Origin: Hydractinia symbiolongicarpus
Lineage: Eukaryota; Cnidaria; Hydrozoa; Anthoathecata; Hydractiniidae
Assembly: GCF_029227915.1 (NCBI RefSeq)
Contig: NC_079880.1
Coordinates: 9,825,501-9,885,500, forward strand
Direction of reading: 5' to 3'
DNA: 60,000 nucleotides
Shown here: positions 20,914 to 33,225 of the stretch, piece by piece
Numbering within the stretch: position 1 is the stretch's first letter
Layout: each line of letters opens with the position of its first letter
Position numbers and translations under genes: made by a program
The notes under the pieces: model-generated
What the model was told of the DNA's origin: nothing
What the model saw: only the letters and a program-made list of their open reading frames with translations
Databases searched by the model: none

Positions 20914-23900
20914 TTATGATGATAAGCTCTCTTTTCCATTGACAAATAAATAAACAAATAACAACCCATTTACAAGCGTGCCACTAACGCCAAACACAGG
21001 AAAACCAAATGTAGTATACAATAAACCACCTATTGTTGGTGAGATGGTTCGAATCAATGAATTAGTTGCCATGGATAAACCTAATAAATATAAAACAAAA
21101 ACAATCTTTAAATAATTTACGTTATAAAAACTATGAGACAAAACGTCCAACCCTTTGTGGTTTCATAAGAAATTCACACAAAAAATCAAAATATTACGCA
21201 GACATAATACATGCTTTCTTATTGACTATATATTTGTCCTCGACATAATAAGTTTGGGCTATTATTATGCATTTCAAAACATACCAAGAGCTGCACCAGT
21301 GTCTGCAGATGGAACTGTTTTCGTGATCACACTTGTTATAATAACAGTAAGAACAGCACCTCCACAAATTAACGGTAGTAAGATAACCATGAACACATAA
21401 ATGTTTTGAACAAATGTCTGTAAAAAAGAAGGGCATGCAAGCGATACAACAACCTGCTGTGTTAGTGCTCTCCAAGCAAATATTGTGACACATCGCACAC
21501 ATAGATTTTTATGCAAACCCTTAAATTTGCAAGATTATAATTGAATTAAGAGCTTACGAGGCAAAACATGTATATAGTTAATGTTATCATCATAGTTCCA
21601 AACACCAACTGGTTGGAAGAATGCTTTACTGCAGAAACTTATATATGGTAACTACCCAATTAAAAGATACTTAACGTAAAAGATTGCAAATCAAACATTT
21701 TGATTGCACAATTTTATTTGCTATTTAATATGCAAAACAAGGATTTTAATCCTTTAAAATAAATACGTGAATTTAAAATTTAAAATGCATAAATTTTAAT
21801 GGATTAGACCAGTCAGGAAGATAACTAAGGAACATAATAACTTTTGCATACAATCAGTACTTATACTTTAAATAACAAGTATATTAGAGCATAAAAAACC
21901 TACCAACAAGAAATACCCAACAGTGGTTGCAAGAACCGAATATTTTATCAGATTGGATTCTGAATGATTTTTTGTAAGAAAAGGAATGCCCACACCTTGA
22001 ACAATCTAAACCATTTGAAATAAGCATTATCTAAGGGTATTGTGTAAAAATATGACACACATTCACACGAAAATCATTCCTGTTCAAGAACACTTTTGCA
22101 ATAACTTCCCATGGAAAAACCTATTGGGATTCGCAGGTCATTGCTTACAGCTACCCTCTTGACTATTTATCATGTGTGTGGGCGTTTTTTTAGGATAAAA
22201 GGATATCACAATAATGAGATTTTCTAAAAATTAAATTTTACTGTCTTTTGTTTCCATTTCCAATGCAGGATGTAATCTAGAAACTTAATATAGGAGTCGT
22301 TAAATCTCAAATAAGAATTTAATTAAGATAGTTTAAAGAATAAATGAAATCTTATTCTTGCCTAATTTCTATGAATTGGATTATAAGTCCAATATTTTGG
22401 GAAAACCTTCTGTAATGAATTGGGAAATTTAGAATAAATTTCAGTTGGGAAATAGCTGTTTAACAGATACTGATAACGCTGGATAACACCCTGTAATGGC
22501 CCAAAAATGTCCCGGCCCAAACCATGGAATTCTTCGGATCAGTTACACAAAGAATAAACATAAGAGTGACATTAACTGTAGGTGAAATGTGAATAGTTTG
22601 AAATTGAACATGTAAACAAGTGCTCTTCTACAATTTAAATTGGGTTGACCAAATTGTCATATTTTAAAATAATTGTACCCCATAAAATAATTGACTGATT
22701 GAGCAACGACCCGATAACCAAACTAAATGACAACAACACCTTACCATACTCATCACTCCTACATAAGATAAAACCATTCCATTATGTTTCGCTTCGAGAT
22801 GAAAATAATCCATTGCAAAAATTGAGAACATTGCTTGAAAAATGCCAATTGGCAAGCCAGTAATAATTTTTATTGCAAACAGATATGTGAAGTGTGGTAC
22901 TTGAAATATGCTTGCATACTTTTCATAGTCGAATAGCGATCCAGATGATTTTGATTCTCCTAAATGCAGTCACAGTTAATTATTTCTACACTAACTGGGA
23001 AACCTCACCTTTTTATTTCCCCAAGTTTTAAGATTTTTAACTTGCACAAAAGCTTGTCTCACATTAAAAGAACTGCACAGATTTATAAATATTTTTGAAT
23101 TTTTATACAGGATAGCCACATCAGTTTTAGGAAAACTGTTATCAATAAGAATGTATACAGTAGGAATACATCACCACTGACAACCCAATTTCCCCCCACA
23201 GGGCATGGGTCAACCTGTTTTGGTTGGAACTACAGACCTCATGATTACGAAGCAAACATCATAATCACTTAGCCACACTTTCTTAGAATTTGGAGTGTAT
23301 TTTAAAATGCACCTCATTTATTAATCAATGCATAGTTGTAAAAACATCAGATTTTAGTAAAAACATTTTTCATTTTCTGGATACTTATTAATTCAGTTAA
23401 AATAGTTTCTGTGATCAAAAGGCTCAGTAGAAGCAAAAAAGCTTTAGCTGTCAGAATTAGGATTTCAGGAAGTTCATTCAGACTAAACATAATTGCATCA
23501 AATTACCAAGGAAATAGAAAGTGAAAATTTTTTTTATGTTTAATTTCCCAAAATAAAAAATAATTTAAGCACTGACCCTTTTTTCTGTTATCTGGATTGT
23601 AATCTTTTGTGTTCTCCGGGACAGTCCAAATTACAATACCAATACTTAGTACTGAGCCCAAAGCAGCCATAAAAGCAGCTGCTTGTTCATTAAAATGATC
23701 AGTTATGAAGCCACCGAGAAGAGGACCTATGACCATCCCAATGCCGTAAGAGATACCAAGTTTGCCAATACCGCTGGCACGGTCTATAAATATAAAATCA
23801 AGATCTTTAATAAAGAGAAGAATCAAATGCAGTTAGACGACAAATATGTTGTTAATATTTAAAGATTTATTAAATTTAATCAAGGATTATGAAGCACCTT

Positions 23901-25264
23901 CTTTTGTAGTGACATCGGTAATAACCATTTGAGCACCTAAAAATGGAAACAAATTGATTACTTTCGCAAACGTCATAATACATACACAAAAATAGCTCTG
24001 CCTTCACAAAATGTATTGTTAAGTTGAGAGAATACACATATAAATTTACATAATTATTATTTTCTTTATATCAGTAAAAATTATTTACCTTGCATGCAGT
24101 GCATTAGAACAGAAGGTAATCGAGACAGAAACAAAACAGGAATGGTAGCTGCGACAGATAATAATCCAAAAGACGCAACGCATGACATAAAAGCAATAAT
24201 AAGAGCGTATTTTCCACCAAATAAATCACCAAAACGTCCATATAATGGTCCACCACATAACTGGACAAATGCAAAAACTGACTGAAGATATCCAAACATT
24301 TTAGCATCAACACCAAGATTTCGTGTCAGGTACTAAAAAAAAGGTAATATCTTATAATAATATAAAACTTTAGTGTCTGACTGTGACTTTTGTAAAGTGG
24401 ATTAATATTTTTCATAATTTTTTTTAACAAAGTCTATGAAACATTACTTTATAAAAATTTTCGGTCATTTACCAAGTTTATTTAGATTATTGAGGTTATT
24501 ACATAGCATTTTTAAGTTCAAAGCAAAATAGCTTAGAAATAGGTGGAAATAACTGAGGTCATTTCCTGTGTGAGTAATTAGGAACAACCTGGGACTAAAT
24601 TAGGACCAATTTCCTAAAGCTTGGTCAACCAAAACCGTTTTGGAAGAGACAGGTTTATGACATCATCAAAAACCCTTTTCTCTCATTATCTCCTAAACCG
24701 TTCGTCCAAACATACATCATCCAAACATACATCATCCCACACAATTTCTTGATCTTCATTTCAAGCTCTACACAATAGAGGCAATGAGTGAACAAAGTGG
24801 ATTTTTCCACACGCTTCATTGACTAGTTCACTCTAACAAAATTAATACCTTAAATTAAATTATCACGCAACAAATGCAGAATTTCACATCAGACAAAATT
24901 TTTTTGTTACCTATTCGTATTATGCGTTTGTTTGTCTGTTTTTAAAATTTCTTTAGACTATAATTATTATGCTAGTATTTTAATAATCAGACAAAATTTT
25001 GTCACCCCAAAAAATAATTTTGGCACTTGTTTCAAATATTATTATCTAATGTTATTGCCACTTGGCATTTCAAGCTCTACTAAACTATGTCAATATTTAA
25101 CTACTTACTGGCATGACGCCAATTTGTATCCAATAGCATAGCGCATACAAGGTTATAACTGCATTAGTAGCCAAAACAATGTTTCTTCGTTCTTCTTTAG
25201 AAGGTTCATTTCTAACAGGTTCCTGTGAATCGATTTTATCATTAGATTTTGTCATTCTTTTCAT
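20914..25264 (-). CDS. SLC22A18: SLC22A18-type major facilitator transporter, 442 aa
   Basis: Nine exons join in phase: 25264-25109, 24332-24089, 23936-23898, 23783-23577, 22959-22745, 22005-21904, 21623-21558, 21417-21285 and 21080-20914. The product has about twelve hydrophobic segments. It keeps the family marks YLTRNLGVDAKMFGYLQSVF, GGPLYGRFGDLFGGK (MFS motif A), SRLPSVLMH, AQMVITDVT, GIGMVIGPLLGGF, MFSIFAMDYFHLEA, PSADTGAALG and a C-terminal ISPTIGGLLYTTFGFPVFG. These align throughout with human SLC22A18 (424 aa), a proton-coupled organic-cation transporter candidate of membranes including lysosomes. The exon at 21623-21558 has the weakest acceptor (CAGTAAAG); the phase and the 22-residue length support it. 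The start ATG lies 22 bases after an acceptor-like TTATCTTTTAG (AG at 25288-25287), so a 5' UTR intron or a trans-splice site is likely. Confidence 0.87.
23110..23285 (-). repeat. SINE family A, degenerate copy
   Basis: The plus-strand text ATCAGTTTTAGGAAAACTGT through CATAATCACTTAGCCACACT follows the same order as 41582-41808 (cacttcagtgttggaaacac ... ccgtaaccacaacgccacac), with many changes. The tRNA-like head is recognisable but its boxes are eroded. It lies in an SLC22A18 intron. Confidence 0.55.
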
Positions 25265-25530
25265 TTTGTTATTATATTTTTGTATTCTAAAAGATAAAAA
25301 CAACATAAAATATAAAAGGGTATTTTTATTATTGATATGTTATAAAAAGTACACAAAATCTAATAAGGCTTGGTATATAGTTAACTATTTTTTCACAGTA
25401 TAACGTAATTTTTTGGCTCAAAATACACTAGCTTAAATAAGGACCAATGAATTTAAAATGTTCTAAAATGTTCTGTCTCAATAAAAATAATTTTGTTGTC
25501 TTGGAAGTGGTTGAGATAAGATTTAGTCGA

Positions 25531-26390
25531 CTATTTTTTACTTCCACCCATACACTGTGGCGATTGAGACACTTTGTTACCAGTTTTCTCCCACTGCTCT
25601 GGAGTTTTTGCCTAAAAAAATAAGGATTTTGTATCAAAATTAAAATTGTACACCTTCTGTTTTAATACATTAAGTATTTTTCCAGGATGTATTTTTACCT
25701 GTATTGATAGCGCATGTAAACCAGCATCAAATTCTTCTTTTAATACATTATTTACAAGGCGATGACGCTAAACAAAACAAGAACAACATATTGTAAGACT
25801 TCACTTAGCACATCATAAAATGCTATGGAAAAGGCCCAACCATCCACATGTTGGAGAAAAAATGTGACAAAAGCAGACTGCCTGAACTCGAAATCCAATC
25901 TCAACAAAAAACTTTTTCACTTAAATTTAATGTTTGTATTAAGATTTTAATTATATTTGAAAATTTTTAAACAATAGCATACTGACTGGTTATTGTGCAA
26001 TCACTGTTGTGTGCAATTACTGGTTGTTTCACGAGCTAATGAGAAGACGTACCTGGATTAAAGGCTTTTCTTTAAATTCATCTGACACGATTACAACTTT
26101 GAAATGTGTTTCTGAGTCTAACGAAAATCAATAAACAAAAGGAATATATAGTCGCGTCCACCTAAAGTTATTTATTAGTGTTTAATTAAATTTCATAAAG
26201 TAATGGTTTTATATTTTTGCATAGTTATACATCAAAATATTGGTTAAACATCCTTTTAAATCGCTTTGTGTATTTTTGGGTGATTTCATGTCACCACCAA
26301 TATTTATTTCATTGATTTATTCTGAAAGTAATTCATACCTTTCGGTACATTATGCATAAAGCTCTCATTTATGACATCTAGATGGGATGG
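25531..26390 (-). CDS. BOLA1: BolA-family protein, BOLA1-like (first exon not found)
   Basis: Four exons join in phase: 26390-26339, 26117-26053, 25767-25699 and 25611-25531. They give 88 residues ending in GGSKK. Conserved blocks are SETHFKVVIVSDEF, PLIQRHRLVNNVLKEEF, GLHALSIQAKTPEQW and SQSPQCMGG, which follow human BOLA1 closely. BOLA1 is a mitochondrial partner of monothiol glutaredoxin in iron-sulphur and redox homeostasis. The His in SETHF and the RHR segment belong to the BolA fold's helix-turn-helix-like face. The first exon, which should encode the start and the first helix, was not located upstream, so the 5' border is incomplete. The stop codon is 267 bases from the SLC22A18 ATG on the same strand. 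Confidence 0.85.
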
Positions 26391-27340
26391 CTAAAAAACA
26401 ACAAGAGAAACATTACCAAACAAAATTATAATTTTACAGTTTTTTAAAATGATTGAGTGACGTTTTATAAATGCTTTGTGTTGCTTTTCACATTATTTCT
26501 GTTTTTTTATAATGTTTTAACAAGAGGTTTCCTTTGTGGATGTTTAAAAACCACCAGACTAACATCCTACCTGTAAGCTCAATCTTCATATTCATAATAA
26601 ATTTATATTTTCCCCCTTTCACCCACAGCTCCAGTAAATCTGAATAAAATCTGTTTAACATGTCCAGGGTTTAAAATATTGGGTGATATATAGCCTGAAA
26701 TAGATATTTGTGCTTGCTAACTTTTCTCTAAAAAGAATTTTCTAGTCTTTTTCCTCCCATATTATGTCAAATGATTATTTGAAAGTGAAATCTTTTAAAA
26801 ATAAATTTGTCAAGCCATAGAAGGATAAAGATTTGAATGAAGGATTGGAAATTAAGAATTGATATGTACATATGTATTCAGATTTTGTCGATTCAACAAC
26901 ATGGGCACAATTCTAACAAGTTCTCTAAATACATTTATTTTTTCTTTCTAGCTACGTGATTTTTTTCTGGCTGAAATATAAGTAGCACCTGTAAAACTTA
27001 AAATATATATACCCTAAACAAATTTTGGTCCCAAAAGGCAATAATTACATCATTGCTGATTTGTGACATTAGATCAACAAGATTTGTAAGATGATGGATG
27101 AAGTCTCACTAACATCTATCCTCCTTGCTCACATTGAGTAAAGAGTTCACAGTTTCTTATGCTCATGAACCAGAATATACCAAGTAGTTTAAAAGTGCCA
27201 GGATGCCTAATTTTAAGAAAAGTGATAATAAGTATAGATGAATTTCCATGTGACGTCATTTGTTTACATTTTTGCGGCGTGAGAGGAACTGCCAGGGATT
27301 ATAACAAAATTAGGTTAAGCACGTTTAATGCGACCTAGAC
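26391..27340. other. Region upstream of BOLA1 without recognised exon
   Basis: The missing BOLA1 first exon should lie here. The one ATG-plus-donor candidate (minus strand, near 26570-26600) is in the wrong phase. Nothing else was recognised. Confidence 0.4.
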
Positions 27341-30300
27341 ATGTGGAAGAGATCTGAATATTATGCCTCTATGCAGGAGGATGATAGAAAACAATATAAA
27401 AATAAAATAACTTTATCAGACAAGACAATATTGCCTGATCCTTATATACTGGAGAACTGGAGTAATAATGTTGCTTTAAAGGGATCCCAAGGTACTTTTA
27501 CAAGTTGGACTCATCTGAAAGATTTGCATGAGAAATGCTAAATGATATATTTACTTTTTGTTAAAACTTTATGTAACTCCAGATATAGCTTTTTAAATAT
27601 TTGTTTTTCTTGTCGCTCGATCGTCATCTTGGTTATCTTCGACCTTCTTCTTTGTTAAAAATTTTCATTCTAGCTCCAGTCTTCTTTAGTGGCATGTGAC
27701 CCTGTTACATATTATTTCAGTAGCGCTTTAATTATTACTGACTGCATAGCCAGAACATATACCTTCGCACTGCAAAGTGAAACGAAATCTCTCTATGAAA
27801 AATTATTTTATTAAAAAAAATAAAATAATTCTGCATAAAGTTCTTTATGAACAATTATTTTTTTTACAAAAAATAGAAATAATTCTGCATATGTTCTCAA
27901 ATTTCTGAGCAACCAAACGAAAAATAAAATGTGCATGATTTTTATTTCAAAGGACTTTTTATTTGAGACACAAGTTGTTGTGCATGATTCTTATTTCAAA
28001 GACTTTTATTTAAGACACAGGTTTTGAAAGTTACTGATCATTCAACATGTGACACATTTGTGTATGGTTTTTATTTCAAAAGGATATATTTTGGAAGGCG
28101 AATATAAGTAACAAAATATCAAGGTGTGACTATAAGCCCATAAAAAGTTATAGAAAAAGTTAAAGGGGGAAGGGAAAGGGGGCTGCATCACCCCTCACCT
28201 TCCAGCACGAATAGGATTAAGGGCGGTTACCGCCTTTGTAATTTAAGACGGCATTCGCATTTGCTGAGGTAATTACTGACATATTGTCAAATTATGTATA
28301 TTCACGTCTGCAATTATTTGATGTGGTAAGATTGCAAATAAAAAGTCCGTAGGCCTTGTTCGATCAGACGTGCAAAAAATAGCCAAAGATATAACAACAG
28401 AAAAAAGTATTTGTTTTTCCACAGCATAGTTCAGTTGCCTCCTATGGCAATGCACGAACAACAAACTCTTAGCAAAAAAAAACAGTTAGTTTTGCGCTTC
28501 AACTGCATCATTAAAAACAGTTTGTCACCAATGTAGTTTGATTAAATCATTGCAGAATACTCTAAAATATATTTAATAAAATGTTGTTTTTTCTGCATTG
28601 AACTTTAATATTTACGCAATTAGCTATTATTATTTTATCTTTTAATTTTCTTTGCTTTTTTCCGGTAAAAATAATATTTTTTTATTTAGGAGGTAGCTAA
28701 AACATTTTTTGTGTTTTGTTAAGTTTAAAAATTTAGAAGCTGCCACAGTATTCTAATAAGTGCGAATATAGCCAGCAGTTATTTGTCGATGCTAAAAATG
28801 GCGAATAACGAGGGTCTCGATGGACATTAATGTATAATGTATGCTTTAAAAGGTCTAATCATGGAGGTGTAGAGCCGCGTTGATGCTAGACAGGATACCT
28901 GTCTTTCTTTTCTGCTTTCGCGCTATTTATATCTAAGAGAAATCTTTTAATAAAACATATATCCATCTACTGAGTAACTTAGGCAACCTCGTCATCAAGA
29001 ATTCTTGAAAACAAGGTTGACAATACTCACTTGAGCATCATACCTCGCCTAGGTCGACAGGTTATAGATCAGTAATTTTTACAACCTGTTTGTTGAAATA
29101 AATTTTTTAAATTTGAATATGCTAATATATTATTTTTTTGTTTAATTGCTTAGATGGCTAGAATATCATGTTGAATTATTTTTTAAAAAAAACAACAAAT
29201 CATTCGCATAGAAATCAATGTGGAAAGTATGTTGAATTTTTCTAACTTTGCTGCGACAGTATATTAATTTTTTTTTTGGCTATGAAAGTCATTAATAATA
29301 GAGAGTGAAAGTCATTAATTTGTGAGCGCTACTCAAATGCTACGTAAAAGGGTCACGTGCCACTAAAAAGGACTGGAGCTAGTCTGAAATTTTTAACAAA
29401 GAAGATCAAGCGGCCATCAAGGCGACCAGAAAAAAAAATATTTAAAAAACAATATCTGGGGTTACATGAACTTTTAACAAAAAGGGAATATGTCATTGGG
29501 AACTTCTTATGAAAATCTTTCAGGTAAGTCCAACTTGTAAAAGTACCTCAGGATCCCTTTAATGCCTGATTTAACTTGGGCTGATATGTACCAATATCTG
29601 ATCAATACTTCAAGTGAATTTTCACATGAAGCTATGAAGGCATACAGGTCGTTGGAAGCCTATAACTTTTATGTAAGTGGTCATGCACAGGACGTATTTT
29701 ACAATGCAATTGACAATAATTGTAATTATTATTTTACTAAATCTGAGGTAGGTATCCTTTCTAAATACAGCTAGCTAGCCATATGAAACTAAAAAATATT
29801 TTAAACATGTTTCTTTTGACTTTCAAGTATCGCCTAGTCAGAGACAAGGACAGAAACAACAATGCTACGAAGTATGAGTTGCAGTAAACAAGTCTGTAGG
29901 GTGGATCTATACTGCTTATTGCAAGTGTATGGCAGGGTAGGCATGGCAAACATTACTGACAATTTATCTGCTTCTTTTACATCACATAAAACATTTAACA
30001 GAAACATAACTTGAAAATGATCAATAAATTATATTTTATAGATTAGGATCAGTATGCAGTCACGTGGCAGCTCTGTTATTTAAAACTTAAGCATGTACCC
30101 AGTTGGGATTAAATAAAGTTGCTTGCACTAGTACTCTATGTAGTTGGATAAAATCAAGGAGACAAGTAATTCCTGCTCAACTGACTGCAATTAATTTCTC
30201 CAGGCCAAACATTGCACAAAAAGTTCCAGTAGTAGTTGAAAATGAAAACAGTCAAGATGAATATAGCTTCGACGATCCCATGGCTGGTTCATGTGAATTA

Positions 30301-30640
30301 AAAAAGAGGAAAATGTTAGAATTAAAAATGATTAGCAAGGAATCAGCTATTTTAAAGGCTATAGATATACTTCGCGATGCTTATGACACAAGTTCAACTG
30401 AGGAGCATGACAATGAAAACAAAATTTGTAATCTGCCAGAACCCCTTACCACTCTGTATTTACCAATAGCAATAAATTTTATGATATTACTTTGGATGTT
30501 ACAGGCAAAAAAAGATTTATTGATTTTGAAATGACACAAAGTCAAAAAATGTACGACAATTTAATACAACAGAGAAATAAACACTGCAGCTACAAATTAC
30601 AGGAGAAAAATGGAGTCCCTTGCATTAGAACACTATAAAA
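27341..30640 (+). pseudogene. SWIM-zinc-finger mobile-element/host gene remnant, split by a transposon
   Basis: The coding relic reads DPYILENWSNNVAL up to 27479 and continues after the inserted element with MPDLTWADMYQYLI and LEAYNFYVSGHAQDVFYNAI (29563 on). A later block has WIYTAYCKCMAG, then, after a probable intron (GTAGGC to TTATAG), LGSVCSHVAALLF and ACTSTLCSW. CxC...CxH is the SWIM zinc-finger spacing. In my memory this family is a multicopy protein in cnidarian and other invertebrate genomes, often joined to a YqaJ-like exonuclease domain; that domain is not convincingly present here. There are in-frame stops near 29876 (TGA) and 30085 (TAA), a frameshift near 30460, and the inserted element, so it is not functional. 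Confidence 0.6.
27480..29558. mobile_element. 2.08-kb inverted-repeat DNA transposon with TTAA target duplication (non-autonomous)
   Basis: The ends are AGGGATCC (27480) and GGATCCCT (to 29558), flanked on both sides by TTAA (27476-27479 and 29559-29562). The terminal inverted repeats are long: 27480-27703 pairs with 29349-29558. Both share GGTACTTTTACAAGTTGGAC, the TTTGTTAAAAATTT block and a GGCATGTGACCC-type inner part, with about 15-20% differences. The interior has no transposase frame. TTAA duplication is typical of piggyBac and Kolobok superfamilies; I cannot choose between them from the ends alone. The insertion splits the SWIM-type gene between its VAL and MPDLTW codons. Confidence 0.8.
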
Positions 30641-31557
30641 AATTAGTTAAAAAAAAATCATGAAAATATTTTAAAATGCAATCTAAACTTTTATATTAAA
30701 TTACTGCAATTAAAATTTTCAAAAGAGTTCGCGCAAAATAGGTTGCTAAAATTGATCTTGCAACCTATTGTGATTAAACAATCAATCGCGTGGGGTCATT
30801 GTTTATCAGCGAGGCAATTATTTTCTTAAAAAAACAAAAGCTATCGCAATGTTATTATTCTATGTAACTATTCATGCGAGTTTCGCGTCCGCGGTAGATT
30901 ACATTCAGACTGTACTGTACAAAAAAAACATCAGTACTACTTTCAAGTACAACAGCAACCATTGCCATTTTTTATCTGGACACAAGGAGACAAGTCAGGT
31001 GACACAAATGCTTATCAATATTGAAAAAGATGAAAAATTCTGTGAATTACTGAAATAGTTAGCCGTACAAAAGATGCCAAAAATAAAACGCTTGTCAAGT
31101 TATATTGCTAATGGCAGCGTCCAAGTTTCCCAACAATGATTGCTTGTGATGCTAAAGATTGCCAAATAGAGTGTTACAGCTGTGCAGGAATTAAAAATGC
31201 TCATCTACTAAACTATCTGGCTACAGCACAGTCTATACCCTTGTTGTTTCTACGTACGTTGTGGTTTCTTTCCTGCCATTTAGTGTGCATGCGAACAATA
31301 ATGTAAACACAGAATTCATCTATTGTTACTGTAATGTGGCCAAAATGATTTGAGCTTTTTATGTTTCTATTTATGTGTTATTAATTGTTGATTTCTTACA
31401 TTTTGTGAAAACTTTGAGAGGGTTGCTGTATGAATACTGAATAGCTAATTTTGGTATGACGTGTTACAAACTATAGATTATGTATATTTTGTAATATCCT
31501 TTTTTTTTGACCTCACAAAATATGTTTGAGTTTTTGAATGTCTTTGGTAAAAATTTT
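30641..31557. other. Stretch without recognised gene
   Basis: A 69-codon plus-strand frame at 30849-31058 may be a further decayed piece of the SWIM-type element, but no motif supports it. Confidence 0.35.
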
Positions 31558-32379
31558 TCCTGGAAATATCCCTTGATATATCTGAGGCTAGCCATGTAAG
31601 ATATGCACATCTATCTATCTATCGTTTACATGGATTTAATGAAAGATACAGTGGATTACATCACGACATATATTATAATTTTCTTTATATGATCGAAAAT
31701 AAAACTTAATTGCCAGGAAATTTGCACGAGAAAAGATTTATTTACCAGGGAAATATACATGAGAAATAATTTTAATAATAAGGCGTCTTACTGGTTCTGT
31801 TTATTTGGTTTACCTTGAAAGAGTCTGTTAATTTCCTCAATATTATTTGGCGAACAGTTCCCACAGTTGAAGCAGCCATCATGACCTTCGTTCGCGTCGT
31901 GTAATCGGGACATAAATATAAGGGTCAAATTATACTACCAACACTCATTTAAACGAAACGTGCAACTAATTTCCGCAACAGTTTGATTGCCGATGTAGTT
32001 CATGCCTTAAGGATGAATTGGTTTGGCGACCCAAGATTCTTTCCTAGAAAAACCCAGAAGCGCAGGCGCATTATGAAATTTTAAAACCACCTGCACGAAA
32101 AACAGCAAGACCTCGCTTCTGTTGCGAATGCAAGAAGGCTTTCTGGATTTGTGTTTATTCATTCTTACGTCACTCTTCTTGGTCGCCAGGAACATTTAAT
32201 TTTTTTCCACCTATTCACTTAATGTTTTTTCCTCTATGTGTCATCATGCATGTTCTATTTTGTCCAATATATGAAAATGGGAGGCTGCAATATTAGATAG
32301 ATAGATAGATAGATGTGCATATTTTACATGGCTAGCCTCACAAATATCAAGGGATATACCCTGTCTATTATTTCCAGGA
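31558..32379. mobile_element. 822-bp terminal-inverted-repeat element with (ATCT)n in its arms
   Basis: 31558-31623 (CCTGGAAATATCCCTTGATA ... GAGGCTAGCCATGTAAGATA ... then ATCT repeats) is repeated in reverse complement at 32293-32379. The right copy has a 13-bp insertion. No protein frame is recognisable inside. Both arms end inwards in the same tetranucleotide microsatellite. Confidence 0.55.
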
Positions 32380-32383
32380 GGGG

Positions 32384-32622
32384 CCATGGCGTAGATGGAG
32401 AGTCCTAGAGTATTTAATGCTCATTTTGAGCTACGCAGACCCAATTAGAGCCCGCGCTCTACTAGACAACTCCTGGCAACACATCCAGCATGGCTTGGGT
32501 TAACCCGGGGCTATGGTAACATTCACTCGCCCATGTTGAATCGCCATCAAGAGGAATCGAACCCCGGTCTCCCGCACAGAGTACGAGAGCTATAAACACT
32601 AATCTACAGCGCCACTGTTAAT
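32384..32622 (-). repeat. tRNA-derived SINE, family B, good copy
   Basis: Read on the minus strand, the element begins GGCGCTGTAGATTAGTGTTT (A-box-like region). It has GGTTCGATTCC, a perfect B box for RNA polymerase III, about 50 bases on. It continues into a tRNA-unrelated body (GAGTGAATGTTACCATAGCC) and ends near GCCATGGCCCC next to the inverted-repeat element. The tRNA part cannot fold into a full cloverleaf with an acceptor stem, so it is a SINE and not a tRNA gene. Confidence 0.65.
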
Positions 32623-33104
32623 TGATTTTTATATTGTTTAAAAAATGCACTGAGAATCATTATTATAATCTTTTTTTGTTTATCTTCTCCTAATCAGAAA
32701 TGTTGATTGATTCTCGGATCCATATTTAACATTGTTAAAATTTTCTAATCTTCTTCAACCAAAATGGGCAGTATATATATTTGAATTCAGCATCAAAATG
32801 TGGCGAAACACGCAAATTTTATAGTTAATACACTTAATACAACTGCCTCTATTAGTAGCCAAGCTTTGCTGTTTTACGAATTTCTTCACCACACAAATCA
32901 AATATACAGATATAAACTTTAAATTACAATAAATCATGTTCTAACAATTGCATGGTCTTGCAATTTTCTTGTGTATTTTTTGGTCATAAATCCAATATGC
33001 CACTCATTTCACTCAAAAGTTTTTTTCCTTTTCATTTTCAAAATTTGATGTTGTTAACCCCCAACCCACAAACTCTGCAGCTTAAATGCAACTCTTAAAC
33101 TGCT

Positions 33105-33225
33105 TTTGTGGCTGGATAGTTCAACTGGATAGTTGGTGGTTATAACTTTCGCACACAGATATCCATGGTTTATTTTCCCTTGGGTGAGTATGGATGAGTG
33201 AATGTTACCATAAGACTGAAATGTT
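33105..33225 (+). repeat. SINE family B, degenerate copy
   Basis: TAGTTGGTGGTTATAACTTT and TGAGTGAATGTTACCATAAG correspond in order to the head and body of the copy at 32384-32622. The B box has been lost. Confidence 0.5.

Noticed and set aside
32384-32622. tRNA gene on the minus strand
   Set aside because: The B box is perfect, but no acceptor stem or anticodon arm can be drawn, and a related body occurs elsewhere. It is a SINE.
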